Positions 55,615 through 64,000 of a stretch of DNA of 64,000 nucleotides are shown one piece after another (the first letter of the stretch is position 1; the number at the start of each line of letters is the position of its first letter). Both the position numbers and the translations under genes were made by a program. The notes under the pieces were generated by a model. The model had not been told where the DNA came from. It searched no databases and was given only the letters and a program-made list of their open reading frames with translations. Source of the DNA: Comamonadaceae bacterium (GTDB lineage Bacteria; Pseudomonadota; Gammaproteobacteria; Burkholderiales; Burkholderiaceae_C); contig CANGIQ010000014.1 in NCBI GenBank assembly GCA_947453965.1, forward strand, positions 1 through 64,000, read 5' to 3'.

Positions 55615-58600
55615 GGTGGGCTCCTTCCTGATTCACAGCATGTGTGGGCTTGCCCGGGAAGTAACGCCGCACCACCACAAAAAACACCGGCACCAAAAAC
55701 ACGGCCAACACCGTGGCGCCCAACATACCGCCAGCCACCCCTGTGCCAATCGCCTGTCGACTCTTAGCGCCTGCGCCGCTCGAAATCGCCAACGGCATGA
55801 CGCCCAGAATGAACGCGATCGACGTCATCAAAATCGGGCGAAACCGCAAGCGGCAAGCCTCCAAGGTGGCGTCGATCACGCTGCGCCCGCGGTCATTTAA
55901 CTCGCGCGCAAATTCAATGATCAAAATCGCGTTTTTAGAGGCCAAGCCAATGATGGCGATCATGCCAACCTTGAAAAACACATCGTTGGGCAAGCCACGC
56001 AACAGCACGGCCAAAACCGCACCAAACACGCCCAGAGGCACCACCAACATCACCGCCATGGGGATGGACCAGCTTTCGTACAAAGCCGCTAAGGCCAGGA
56101 ACACCACCACCACCGAAATGGCAAACAAGGCAGGGGCTTGGTTGCCCGACACACGCTCTTCCAACGACGTGGACGACCACTCGAAGCCAAAGCCAGGCGG
56201 CAGTTTGGCGGCCAACTCTTCCATGGCTGCCATGGCTTCACCCGAGCTGCGTCCAGGTGCGGCGGAGCCAGAGAGCTTGACGGAGGGCAAACCGTTGTAG
56301 CGGTCTACACGCGGCAACCCGACCATCCAACGGACCTTGGCAAATTCACCCAAGGTCACCATCTCGCCCCGCGTGTTGCGCACAGGCAAACGCAGCATGG
56401 TTTGGGGGTTGCTGCGCAAATCGGCGTCGGCTTGCATTTGCACCCGCAAGATGCGGCCATCGCGCACAAAGTCGTTCACATACGACACGCCCAAGGTGGC
56501 CTGCAGGGTGTCATTCAAACTGGCCAAATCCACCGACAAAGCACGCGCCTTGACACGGTCAATGTCGAGCAGAACTTGCGGCGCAGGTTCTTGCCCTTCG
56601 GGTCGCACCCCGGCCAAAGCCGGGTGCGTGGCAGCCATGCCCAACATCATGTTGCGCGCATCCATCAGGCGCTCACGCCCAAGACCTGCGCGATCTTGCA
56701 ATCGGAAATCAAAACCTCCGACAGCGCCGAGCTCTGGAATCGGCGGCACATTGACCGCCAGCGCAAAGGCTTGTTTGAGCGAGAACAAATACATGTTGGC
56801 GCGCTGAATCACCGCCTGCACCGATTGGTTGGCCGTTTTGCGTACATCCCAATCTTTGAGCTTGACAAACACCAGCGCGGCGTTTTGACCGCGGCCAAAG
56901 AAGGAAAAGCCCAACACGCCAATCACATGGTCGACTTCAGGTTGCTTCAAAAAATATTGTTCGGCCTGACTCACCACATCGCGGGTACGCTCGGTAGAGG
57001 CCCCTGGCGGCAACTGCACCATGCTGATGAAATAGCCCTGATCTTCGTCCGGCAAAAAGCTGCCGGGCAAACGGGTGAACAACCAGCCCGTGGCGACACA
57101 AATGGCCAAGAATACCGCCACCCAACGCATAGGGCGCCTGATGATGGTTTCCACACGCTCGGCATAGCGCCCGCTGATGCGTGTGAAGTAACGGTTGAAC
57201 CAACCCAGCAAACCGGTTTGCGTGGGGGCATGCCCTTTTTCAATCGGTTGCAGCAAGGTGGCGCACATGGCCGGTGTGAGGGTGATTGCCATCAACGCCG
57301 ACAGCAGCATGGTCAACACCAAGGTGACAGAGAACTGGCGGTAAATCACACCCACCGAGCCGCCAAAGAAGGCCATGGGCACAAACACCGCGCACAACAC
57401 CAGGGTGATGCCGATGATGGCGGCAATGATTTGGTCCATCGCTTTGCGCGTGGCGTCACGTGGCGACAAGCCCTCATGGCTCATGATGCGTTCCACGTTC
57501 TCGACCACCACAATCGCATCATCCACCACGATGCCAATCGCCAGCACCATCGCAAACAGGGTGAGCACGTTGACCGAATAGCCCAGCAAAAACAAACCGG
57601 TGAAGGTACCCAACAAGGCCACGGGCACCACCACTGCAGGAATCAGCGTGGCACGCAAATTACCCAAAAACAACCACATCACCAAAAACACCAGCACCAT
57701 GGCTTCAAACAGGGTGTGGACCACTTCGGAGATGGAGATTTCAACAAACCTGGACGTGTCATAAGGCACTTCCCAACCCACACCTTCCGGGAAATAACGT
57801 GCCAACTCTTCCATGCGTTGCTTGACGGCTTGCGCCACCTCCAAGGCATTGCCATCCGGCGCTACACGCACGGCAATGGCCGCAGAAGGAGCGCCATCGG
57901 TGCGCGCCATGATGTCGTAACTCTGAGCGCCCAGCTCAATGCGCGCCACGTCTTTCAAACGCACAGCCGCACCATCAGGCTGGGTTTTGACCAGAATTTC
58001 ACCGAACTCTTCGGGTCGATTCAGACGGCTGCGCACCACCACCACGGCATTGAGTTGCTGCCCTTCGGGCGCTGGGTTTTGTCCCATCTCACCCGTGGCC
58101 AGCTGTACGTTTTGCGATCGCACAGCCGCCGCCACATCGCTGGGGGCAATGCCGTAGGCATGGAGCTTGGCCGGGTTGAGCCAAATGCGCATGGAGTACT
58201 CGGTGCCAAACAAGGTGGCCTCACCGACGCCGCGCACGCGACGAATTTGATCCAGCACATTGGCTGCGGCGTAGCTGCCCAAGGCCACTGCGTCTTTGCT
58301 TTTGTCGGGCGATGTCAGCACCGTGAACAACAAGTAGTTGCGCTGCGGCTTGGTCACAGGAACGCCCAAACGGCGTACATCGTCAGGCAAGCGCGCCTCT
58401 ACGCGTTTGTAGCGGTTTTGGGCTTCGACCGACGCGATGTCCACATTGGTGCCGGCCTCAAAGGTGAGGGTCAGCGTGCCCGTGCCCAGCTCAGAGGAGG
58501 ACTCCATGTAGAGCAAATGCTCGATGCCGTTCATCTCTTGTTCGATCAGCGCCGTGACCGTTTGCTCCACCACCTCGGCCGATGCGCCTGGATAGGTGAT

Positions 58601-58741
58601 GTTGAACGCAATCGAGGGTTGGGCCACCTGCGGGTATTGGGACACGGGCATCTTGCGTAAAGACAAGACCCCAGCCATCACAATCGCAATCGCAATCACC
58701 CACGCAAACACGGGACGGTCAATGAAAAACTTGGCGAACAT
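55607..58741 (-). CDS. RND multidrug efflux transporter, HAE1 family (AcrB/MexB-like)
   Basis: The 1044-residue inner-membrane pump exports hydrophobic and amphipathic compounds using the proton gradient. The N-terminus MFAKFFIDRPVFAWVIAI is typical, and the proton-relay aspartates fall at D407 and D408 (GIVVDDAIVVVENVERIM), the same numbering as AcrB. GASTERTRDVV and VGFDFRLQD-like porter-loop segments are present. It is preceded by the adaptor gene (3-nt gap). Exact substrates cannot be read. Confidence 0.96.
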   Translation of the reverse strand: MFAKFFIDRPVFAWVIAIAIVMAGVLSLRKMPVSQYPQVAQPSIAFNITYPGASAEVVEQTVTALIEQEMNGIEHLLYMESSSELGTGTLTLTFEAGTNVDIASVEAQNRYKRVEARLPDDVRRLGVPVTKPQRNYLLFTVLTSPDKSKDAVALGSYAAANVLDQIRRVRGVGEATLFGTEYSMRIWLNPAKLHAYGIAPSDVAAAVRSQNVQLATGEMGQNPAPEGQQLNAVVVVRSRLNRPEEFGEILVKTQPDGAAVRLKDVARIELGAQSYDIMARTDGAPSAAIAVRVAPDGNALEVAQAVKQRMEELARYFPEGVGWEVPYDTSRFVEISISEVVHTLFEAMVLVFLVMWLFLGNLRATLIPAVVVPVALLGTFTGLFLLGYSVNVLTLFAMVLAIGIVVDDAIVVVENVERIMSHEGLSPRDATRKAMDQIIAAIIGITLVLCAVFVPMAFFGGSVGVIYRQFSVTLVLTMLLSALMAITLTPAMCATLLQPIEKGHAPTQTGLLGWFNRYFTRISGRYAERVETIIRRPMRWVAVFLAICVATGWLFTRLPGSFLPDEDQGYFISMVQLPPGASTERTRDVVSQAEQYFLKQPEVDHVIGVLGFSFFGRGQNAALVFVKLKDWDVRKTANQSVQAVIQRANMYLFSLKQAFALAVNVPPIPELGAVGGFDFRLQDRAGLGRERLMDARNMMLGMAATHPALAGVRPEGQEPAPQVLLDIDRVKARALSVDLASLNDTLQATLGVSYVNDFVRDGRILRVQMQADADLRSNPQTMLRLPVRNTRGEMVTLGEFAKVRWMVGLPRVDRYNGLPSVKLSGSAAPGRSSGEAMAAMEELAAKLPPGFGFEWSSTSLEERVSGNQAPALFAISVVVVFLALAALYESWSIPMAVMLVVPLGVFGAVLAVLLRGLPNDVFFKVGMIAIIGLASKNAILIIEFARELNDRGRSVIDATLEACRLRFRPILMTSIAFILGVMPLAISSGAGAKSRQAIGTGVAGGMLGATVLAVFLVPVFFVVVRRYFPGKPTHAVNQEGAHHD

Positions 58742-58744
58742 GGC

Positions 58745-59926
58745 TTAACGCCCCTGTTGCGAAGTAGCCGATGCGGGCGCCGCAGCGGAGGAGGCAAGCA
58801 TCGACGCAGAAGCCGCCGAAGCGGCAGGACTGGCAGGGTCAACCGGTTTGACGGTCGCCCCAGGCTTGGCTTTTTGTACCCCATCGACCACGATGCGGGT
58901 GCCTTCGCTCAAACCACCAGTCACCACCCATAGGTCCCCACTCATGGGGCCGATTTGAATCGGTGTGGGAACCACCTTGTTATCAGGCGTGAGCGACAAC
59001 ACATAGGCACCGTTGGAATTCATTTGCACCGCGCGTTGTGGCACGGCGATGGCTTGGTCCATCCGCGCTTGCGAAATACGCACCCGCACAAAGCTGCCGG
59101 GCAAGAGTTCGCGCTGGGGATTGGGGAACTCGGCGCGCAAAAACACATTGCCGGTGTTCACATCCACGGTTTGCTCAGACAGTCGCAGCTTGCCGCTTTG
59201 GGCATACACCGATCCATCGGGCAAGAGCAACTGCACGTTCAGGCTCGCGCCGACTTTCGCCCGGCCTTGCTTGATCGACTGGCGCAAACCAAACAGCTCG
59301 CTTTCGCTTTGGTTGAAGTTCACATAAATCGGGTCCATCTGATCGATGGTCACCAGCGGGGTCGCGTCCCCGCGCCCCACCAAAGTGCCTTCAGTCACCA
59401 AGGCATGCCCCACGCGGCCGCTGATGGGCGCTGTGGTCATGGCGTTTTCGTAATCGATGGTGGCTTTGGCCAAAGCGGCCTGCGCTTGCTTGGCTCGGGT
59501 CTGGGCCGCTTCGTACTCTTGTTGGCTCACACCGCGCGCGCTCAGCAAGGCTTGGCTGCGTTGCAGCACCTGGTCAGCGGCTTGTGCGTCAGCGCGGGCC
59601 GCATCCAGCGCTGCGCGGTAGGCGCGGGGATCGATCTGAAACAGCGGTGCGCCAGCTGTAATGTCTGCACCTTCTTTGAACAAAATCTTGTCCACCATGC
59701 CTTCTACCCGTGCACGCACCTGTGCCGTGCGCACAGCTTGCAAACGCCCAGGCAAATCGGTGGTCAAGTCCACACTGGCGGCCTTGACCGTCATCACATT
59801 CACTTCGGCCGGCGGTGGCCCACCCGCACCAGCAGGCGGTTTGTTGTCTGGGGAGGGGCTGCATGCGGCCAAACTGGCCAGCGCAACAGAACAAAGAACC
59901 AGCTTGTGAAAACGCGAGGGGAACAT
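58745..59926 (-). CDS. RND efflux periplasmic adaptor (MFP, AcrA-like)
   Basis: The 393-residue adaptor joins the pump to the outer-membrane channel. It has a lipobox LAAC with C22, a lipoyl domain (LPGRLQAVRTAQVRARVEG ... GAPLFQIDPRAY), an alpha-hairpin (QAADQVLQRSQALLSARG) and a beta-barrel domain (DPIYVNFNQSESELFGLR). The C-terminus is a long Ala/Ser tail. The ATG at 59926 is used. Upstream lie an attenuator-like hairpin, a seven-codon ORF and a promoter; no regulator gene is adjacent. Confidence 0.94.
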   Translation of the reverse strand: MFPSRFHKLVLCSVALASLAACSPSPDNKPPAGAGGPPPAEVNVMTVKAASVDLTTDLPGRLQAVRTAQVRARVEGMVDKILFKEGADITAGAPLFQIDPRAYRAALDAARADAQAADQVLQRSQALLSARGVSQQEYEAAQTRAKQAQAALAKATIDYENAMTTAPISGRVGHALVTEGTLVGRGDATPLVTIDQMDPIYVNFNQSESELFGLRQSIKQGRAKVGASLNVQLLLPDGSVYAQSGKLRLSEQTVDVNTGNVFLRAEFPNPQRELLPGSFVRVRISQARMDQAIAVPQRAVQMNSNGAYVLSLTPDNKVVPTPIQIGPMSGDLWVVTGGLSEGTRIVVDGVQKAKPGATVKPVDPASPAASAASASMLASSAAAPASATSQQGR

Positions 59927-59948
59927 GGAAAAACCTTTTGCAAACACC

Positions 59949-59976
59949 AAAAAGGGCCGCCGAGCAGGCAGCCCTT
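59949..59976 (-). terminator. Attenuator-like hairpin in the efflux operon leader
   Basis: On the minus strand AAGGGCTGCC pairs with GGCGGCCCTT (10 bp, one G-T pair) around a 5-nt loop and is followed by TTT. It lies within the transcript leader, 22 nt before the adaptor ATG and 7 nt after the stop of a seven-codon ORF. Confidence 0.6.
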
Positions 59977-59983
59977 GTGAAAC

Positions 59984-60007
59984 TTATGAACGGGCGTTGG
60001 TGCTCAT
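59984..60007 (-). CDS. Candidate leader peptide MSTNARS upstream of the efflux operon
   Basis: ATG at 60007 opens seven sense codons ending in TAA, with a purine-rich GAGAGAC about 6-12 nt upstream that could serve as a Shine-Dalgarno sequence. The terminator-like hairpin begins 7 nt downstream, so ribosome position on this ORF could affect folding. Translation is not demonstrated; an ORF this short can occur by chance. Confidence 0.4.
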   Translation of the reverse strand: MSTNARS

Positions 60008-60050
60008 TGTGCCGTCTCTCTATGAACGGCCCATGAAGCCGTTGAAAGAC

Positions 60051-60080
60051 CTAACACTTGACTGGGGTTGGGTTGTCAAG
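60051..60080 (-). promoter_or_regulatory. Efflux operon promoter with overlapping dyad operator
   Basis: On the minus strand TTGACA (60074-60079) and TGTTAG (60051-60056) are spaced 17 nt. A perfect dyad CTTGAC-N12-GTCAAG (60057-60080) covers the -35 box and the spacer, suggesting a repressor or activator site. The predicted start is near 60044, leaving a leader of about 118 nt. Confidence 0.55.
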
Positions 60081-60104
60081 CCCCTGATGTTGTGAACAAG
60101 CATC

Positions 60105-61916
60105 TCAGTCCGCCTGTTGCTGCAAGGCCCACATGCGCGCATACACACCACCTTGCGCCAGCAACGCGGCATGGGTACCCCGTTCAACAATACGGCCCAA
60201 CTCCATCACCAAAATCTCATGCGCCTCCACCACCGTTGACAAGCGGTGCGCGATCACCAAAGTGGTTTTATTCTGCGCCGTACTTTGCAACTCGGCCTGA
60301 ATGGCACGCTCATTGGCGCTGTCCAGCGCCGAGGTGGCCTCATCAAAAATCACCATCGGCGGGTTCTTCAACAAGGTGCGCGCAATCGCCACGCGTTGTT
60401 TCTCGCCGCCTGAGAGCTTCAAGCCACGCTCGCCCACCATGGTGTCATAGCCCTTGGGGGTGGCGGCAATGAAGTCATGGATGTGCGCCGCACGGGCGGC
60501 TTGCTCGACCTCGGCCTCACTCGCGTCGGTGCAGCCATAGGCGATGTTGTAGCGCACCGTGTCGTTGAACAGCACCGTGTCTTGCGGCACGATGCCCATG
60601 GCACGACGCACACTGCTTTGCGTGACCTGGCGAATGTCTTGCCCATCCAAGGTGATGGCGCCGCTTCCCACGTCATAAAAGCGAAACAGCAAACGCGCCA
60701 AGGTCGATTTGCCCGAGCCCGAAGGGCCTACCACGGCCACGGTTTTTCCTGCTGGAATTTCAAAGCTGATGCCATGCAAGATCGGGCGCGATGGCTCGTA
60801 GGCAAACACCACCGACTCAAACTTCACCGTTGGTGGACCCTTCAATTGCAGCGTGGGCGCATGCGGTGCATCGGCAACCTCACGCTCTTTTTCAAGCAAC
60901 GTAAACATGCGGTCCAAGTCCGTCAGGCTTTGCTTGATTTCACGGTACAGCACACCCAAAAAATTCAGCGGAATGTAGAGCTGGATCATGAAGGCGTTGA
61001 TCATCACCAAGTCGCCCAAGGTCATCCGGCCATCGACCACGCCTTGCGTGGCACGCCACAACATGCCGACCAAGGCCACCGCAATGATGAGCTGCTGCCC
61101 TGTGTTGAGCAAGGACAGCGAGGTTTGTGCTTTCAGACGGGCACGGCGCAAGGCCTCCAAGCTTTTGTCATAACGCGAAGCCTCAAACGCTTCGTTGTTG
61201 AAGTACTTGACGGTCTCGTAGTTGAGCAGCGAATCTACCGCCTTGGTGTGGGCGGCGGAGTCAAACTCGTTGGCTTGGCGTCGAAAGTGGGTGCGCCACT
61301 CGGTCACGCTGATGGTGAAGATGATGTAGAGCACCAGCGCACTCAAGGTGATGCCCGCAAACCACACATCAAACTTGATCGCCAAGATACCGAGCACCAA
61401 GGCCACTTCAATCAAAGTCGGCACCACGCTGTAGAGCGAGTAGGAAATGAGCGACTCAATGCCACGCACACCGCGCTCAATGTCGCGCGTCATGCCGCCG
61501 GTTTGGCGCTCCAGGTGAAACCGCAGACTCAAGCCATGCAAATGCTGGAAGGTTTCCAACGCAATCTGCCGCGCTGCGCCTTGGGTGGCTTTGGCAAACA
61601 CCAACTCGCGCAACTCGGTGAAGGCTGAGACCGACAAGCGCAACAGACCGTACACCAGCAGCAAGGCCACCGGCACCACCAACACCGCCTGTGGATCGCC
61701 GGGTTTGATAGACATGTCGTCGATCAAGTTTTTCAACAAAATCGGCACGCTCACATTGGCCACCTTGGCGCCCACCATGAAGGTCAAGGCGGCCAAGACG
61801 CGCCATTTGTATTGCCACAGGTAAGGAAAAAGCCTTTGCAGGGTTTCGCGGTCAGGCCGTTGTTTGGTGGTGACCACCCCTTGCGGAGGGTTAGAAGAAT
61901 GGGCGTGATGACGCAT
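60105..61916 (-). CDS. Atm1-type ABC exporter (fused permease-ATPase)
   Basis: The 603-residue half-transporter has a six-helix membrane domain and a C-terminal ATPase with Walker A GPSGSGKST, signature LSGGEKQR and Walker B VIFDEATSALDS. Segments such as RFHLERQTGGMTRDIERG and SLLNYETVKYFNNE are typical of the Atm1/HMT1 family, which exports glutathione-linked sulfur species or metal-glutathione complexes. It probably works as a homodimer. The short divergent gap to the thioesterase holds a GCACAAT/ATTGTGC dyad. Confidence 0.92.
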   Translation of the reverse strand: MRHHAHSSNPPQGVVTTKQRPDRETLQRLFPYLWQYKWRVLAALTFMVGAKVANVSVPILLKNLIDDMSIKPGDPQAVLVVPVALLLVYGLLRLSVSAFTELRELVFAKATQGAARQIALETFQHLHGLSLRFHLERQTGGMTRDIERGVRGIESLISYSLYSVVPTLIEVALVLGILAIKFDVWFAGITLSALVLYIIFTISVTEWRTHFRRQANEFDSAAHTKAVDSLLNYETVKYFNNEAFEASRYDKSLEALRRARLKAQTSLSLLNTGQQLIIAVALVGMLWRATQGVVDGRMTLGDLVMINAFMIQLYIPLNFLGVLYREIKQSLTDLDRMFTLLEKEREVADAPHAPTLQLKGPPTVKFESVVFAYEPSRPILHGISFEIPAGKTVAVVGPSGSGKSTLARLLFRFYDVGSGAITLDGQDIRQVTQSSVRRAMGIVPQDTVLFNDTVRYNIAYGCTDASEAEVEQAARAAHIHDFIAATPKGYDTMVGERGLKLSGGEKQRVAIARTLLKNPPMVIFDEATSALDSANERAIQAELQSTAQNKTTLVIAHRLSTVVEAHEILVMELGRIVERGTHAALLAQGGVYARMWALQQQAD

Positions 61917-61918
61917 GT

Positions 61919-61953
61919 TGCACAATGATCAAGAAGTTATCTTTCGATTGTGC
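61919..61953. promoter_or_regulatory. Divergent promoter region with a GCACAAT/ATTGTGC dyad
   Basis: GCACAAT (61920-61926) and ATTGTGC (61947-61953) are perfectly inverted, 20 nt apart, in the 39-nt gap between two divergent ATG codons. Each arm contains a possible -10 box (CACAAT) for the strand reading inward, or the dyad could be an operator. Confidence 0.4.
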
Positions 61954-61955
61954 CT

Positions 61956-62366
61956 ATGTCCTCACCTGTCAATCCCCACGCCGTGCCTTTACCCACCGAC
62001 CAAGAGTTGGTACTCAAGGTGATCCCCATGCCTGCGGACTGCAACGCCAATGGCGATATTTTTGGCGGCTGGGTCATGGCCCAGGTCGACTTGGCCGGGG
62101 CCGTGCTGCCGGCGCGCTATGTGCGCGGCCGCATGGCCACGGTGGCAGTGAATGAGTTCATCTTCAAGCAACCCGTCAAAGTGGGCGATATCTTGAGTTT
62201 TTTCTCACGCGTGCAACGCATTGGCAACACCTCGATCAGCGTCAAAGTGGAGGTGTTCGCCGAACGCTTCAGCACCCAGGGCGAGTACATGAAGGTCACC
62301 GAAGCCACGCTGACCTATGTGGCGATTGACGACCAGGGCAAACCGCGCCAGATCCCCAAAGCTTAG
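61956..62366 (+). CDS. Acyl-CoA thioesterase, YciA-like hotdog protein
   Basis: The 136-residue product is a hotdog-fold thioesterase hydrolysing acyl-CoA. Family signatures are PADCNANGDIFGGWVMAQVD (with the catalytic aspartate), VAVNEFIFKQPVKVGDILSF and EATLTYVAIDDQGKPRQIP. The ATG at 61956 is preferred over an in-frame GTG at 61950. It resembles YciA, which acts on a broad range of acyl-CoA. Confidence 0.92.
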   Translation: MSSPVNPHAVPLPTDQELVLKVIPMPADCNANGDIFGGWVMAQVDLAGAVLPARYVRGRMATVAVNEFIFKQPVKVGDILSFFSRVQRIGNTSISVKVEVFAERFSTQGEYMKVTEATLTYVAIDDQGKPRQIPKA

Positions 62367-62368
62367 TT

Positions 62369-62851
62369 TTAAGAAACGATGTACGCCGCTGCGCCGGTGG
62401 ACATCAGCGTGCCATCGGGCCCACAAAACTCCATGCGCGACGAACCCACACGAGAGCCCACGCGCAAGGCATGGGCATGGATGGTGAAATGTTCGCCAAT
62501 GCCCGGGCGCAAATAATCCACCCGCAAATCGATGGTGCCGAGCTTGGTGAAACGCTGCAAGCGCTGTGCAGGCGACTCGTTCATGTGCTTGGCCGCCAAG
62601 GCCGCCATGACAGCGGCACTGCCAATCGCATCCAGCACCGCGCTGATCACGCCGCCATGGATGCGGTTGTAGCCGTAGTGCCCTACCAGCTCAGGCTTCA
62701 TGTCGATACGTGCCACCACCGCTTCGGGCGTGACGCTGACAAGCTTTAGCCCCAAGGTTTTGTTGAAGACAATTTTTTCTTCATAGATCTCACGAAACCC
62801 TTCCAGGTATTCGGGTTCAAGAACCACAGGGGTCTCGGAAGGTTGGGGCAT
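62369..62851 (-). CDS. PaaI-like hotdog thioesterase
   Basis: The 160-residue product has the PaaI-type hotdog segment NRIHGGVISAVLDAIGSAA and TKLGTIDLRVDYLRPG. It lies next to a crotonase-family gene, 31 nt downstream of it on the same strand, suggesting joint work in acyl-CoA metabolism. Substrate unknown. The ATG at 62851 is chosen because the 42-codon upstream extension overlaps the crotonase gene. Confidence 0.87.
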   Translation of the reverse strand: MPQPSETPVVLEPEYLEGFREIYEEKIVFNKTLGLKLVSVTPEAVVARIDMKPELVGHYGYNRIHGGVISAVLDAIGSAAVMAALAAKHMNESPAQRLQRFTKLGTIDLRVDYLRPGIGEHFTIHAHALRVGSRVGSSRMEFCGPDGTLMSTGAAAYIVS

Positions 62852-62882
62852 GCTGTGGGACTTTCTTCGATGCGCAACGCGC

Positions 62883-63647
62883 TCAGAGTTTGGAGAAATC
62901 AGGTTTGCGCTTTTCCATGAACGCACCAAACGCTTCTTTGGCAGCTGGCTCACGCAACATGCGACCAAACGACACACCCTCTTCTGCCATTTGCGCCTTG
63001 ATCTGCGCCGCCTGGCCTGCCTTCATCAAGCGCTTGGTTTCGATCAATGAAGTGATGGGCTTGGCCGCCAGCTTACGCGCCTGGGTTTGGGCATACAGAT
63101 TGAGCTCGAGTGGCGGCACCACACGGTTGACCAAGCCCACCTCTTGCGCGGCCTCGGCCATGAAGGGGTCACCCATCAGCAGCGCTTCGGCGGCGCGGTG
63201 GTAGCCCATCATCTGCGGCACCAACAGGCTCGATGCGGCTTCAGGGCACAAACCCAAATTCACAAACGGCATGGAGAAGGCCGCGTTGTCGCCGGCATAG
63301 ACCAAATCGCAATGGAACAAGAGCGTGGTGCCAATGCCCACCGCGGGCCCGGCCACGGCTGCAATCAAGGGTTTAGGGAAGGCTGCGATGTTGCGCAAAA
63401 AGCGGAACACGGGTGAGTCTTGCCCAGAAGGTGGTTTGTTCAAGAAGTCGGCAATGTCATTGCCTGCACTGAAGATGGATTCATGGCCTTGGATCACCAC
63501 CACACGCACGCTGGCGTCTTGTTCGGCTTGTTCAATCGCATCCGCAAGTGCCGCGTACATGGCCGAAGTGATGGAGTTCTTTTTATCGACACGGTTGAAG
63601 GTGAGCGTCATCACGCCCTGGTCGATGTGGTTCAAGATGTCTGTCAT
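62883..63647 (-). CDS. Enoyl-CoA hydratase/isomerase family protein
   Basis: The 254-residue crotonase-fold protein has the oxyanion-hole segments FSAGNDIADF and GPAVGIGTTLLFHCDL, the latter followed by FVNLGLCPEAASS with a candidate catalytic glutamate. It acts on CoA thioesters; whether it is a hydratase or an isomerase cannot be settled. It ends with a KRKPDF tail common to this family. Confidence 0.9.
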   Translation of the reverse strand: MTDILNHIDQGVMTLTFNRVDKKNSITSAMYAALADAIEQAEQDASVRVVVIQGHESIFSAGNDIADFLNKPPSGQDSPVFRFLRNIAAFPKPLIAAVAGPAVGIGTTLLFHCDLVYAGDNAAFSMPFVNLGLCPEAASSLLVPQMMGYHRAAEALLMGDPFMAEAAQEVGLVNRVVPPLELNLYAQTQARKLAAKPITSLIETKRLMKAGQAAQIKAQMAEEGVSFGRMLREPAAKEAFGAFMEKRKPDFSKL

Positions 63648-63659
63648 GGTGTTTTCCGA

Positions 63660-64000
63660 TCAAGGCTGACGTAGCCAGTATTGGGTGCGGTAAAAGGGAC
63701 CAATGTAGCCACGCACCTGAAGTTTTTTGCCACCCTCTTTGGGGACCATTTTGACGGTGTATTCCTTGCCATTCTCGGGGTCGAGAATCTTGCCGCCACC
63801 GGCCCACAAGAATTCACTCAAGGGTTCATGCTTGACCCCTCGGATGATTTCCATGCCGATGATGTCTTGGCCTTTGCGGTCGTCTTTGCAGGCGTCGCAA
63901 GTTTTCTTGGCCTGCGCATCTTTGCCCAAAGACTTGACCACACGGCCACTGAGCACACCGTCTTTTTCAACAATTTGCACCTCGGCTTTGGCTTCGCCCG
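63660..64000 (-). CDS. DUF2147 protein, N-terminus beyond window edge
   Basis: The visible 113 codons match DUF2147: GEAKAEVQIVEKDGVLSGRV at the edge, CDACKDDRKGQDIIGMEI, GGGKILDPENGKEY and QVRGYIGPFYRTQYW at the C-terminus. Members are usually secreted with a signal peptide, which would lie beyond 64000. The frame is open to the edge, so the gene is partial. Function is unknown. Confidence 0.85.
   Translation of the reverse strand, partial: GEAKAEVQIVEKDGVLSGRVVKSLGKDAQAKKTCDACKDDRKGQDIIGMEIIRGVKHEPLSEFLWAGGGKILDPENGKEYTVKMVPKEGGKKLQVRGYIGPFYRTQYWLRQP

Noticed and set aside
56138-58660. An 840-codon open frame antisense to the RND transporter
   Set aside because: It lies wholly opposite a clear HAE1 transporter, is His/Gln/Arg-rich and has no recognisable domain; GC-rich codon bias opens such frames.

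Overview
This window reads as chromosomal DNA of a betaproteobacterium of the order Burkholderiales, most likely family Comamonadaceae (Limnohabitans/Rhodoferax-like). The reasons are the gene orders (petABC-sspA-sspB; a his cluster joined to hisE-HIT-tatABC and to murA-IbaG-ABC2-mla; gltBD beside mla; two lauroyl-transferase genes divergent from metK), the short HisG, the separate HisI and HisE, and a GC-rich intergenic repeat of the kind I associate with this family. Genus placement is inference.

Layout. 1-951: tail of a serine recombinase plus its overlapping helix-turn-helix gene, abutting the 3' end of a tRNA-Thr; this looks like the edge of an integrated element. 981-4979: sspBA and the cytochrome bc1 operon. 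5124-9314: mscL, pdxA, a Nif3-like gene, an HtrA-like protease and tatC, followed by tatB, tatA and a HIT hydrolase to 10434. 10447-18157: histidine genes, all on the minus strand except hisC, which is inverted and of a different type; a hexose-6-phosphate mutarotase sits between hisA and hisF. 18158-25383: murA, an IbaG/BolA gene, an ABC-2 exporter and the Mla lipid-transport operon. 25462-31700: glutamate synthase. 31771-32625: a REP-associated transposase (RAYT) element between the gltB promoter and a methyltransferase gene. 33707-38465: DUF1415, MFS, dgt, aroB, aroK. 38477-42248: a compacted type IV pilus operon in which PilM-PilN and PilO-PilP appear fused, followed by pilQ. 42363-49049: PBP1a, cyaY, lptM, lysA, msrQP, cytochrome c4. 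49113-52600: engB, an alpha/beta hydrolase and two lipid A acyltransferases. 52607-54043: metK with a structured leader. 54211-60104: an RND tripartite efflux operon with an attenuator-like leader. 60105-64000: an Atm1-type exporter, two thioesterases, a crotonase and a DUF2147 protein cut by the window edge.

How the parts connect. Most of the window is housekeeping. The Tat translocase encoded here probably exports two products also encoded here, the Rieske protein PetA and the molybdoenzyme MsrP. Cytochrome c4 could accept electrons from the bc1 complex. The Mla system, the acyltransferases, LptM and PBP1a all serve the cell envelope.

Most notable observations: (1) a metK leader with a terminator-like hairpin whose 3' arm contains the Shine-Dalgarno sequence, plus a competing hairpin; (2) a seven-codon leader ORF followed by a terminator-like hairpin upstream of the efflux operon; (3) fused pilMN and pilOP; (4) an inverted, pseudomonad-type hisC inside the his cluster; (5) long intergenic hairpins 36-49 nt downstream of stop codons, two of which share a loop core but have different, fully paired arms; (6) a RAYT element that supplies the stop codon of its neighbour. 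I found no CRISPR array, rRNA or prophage.
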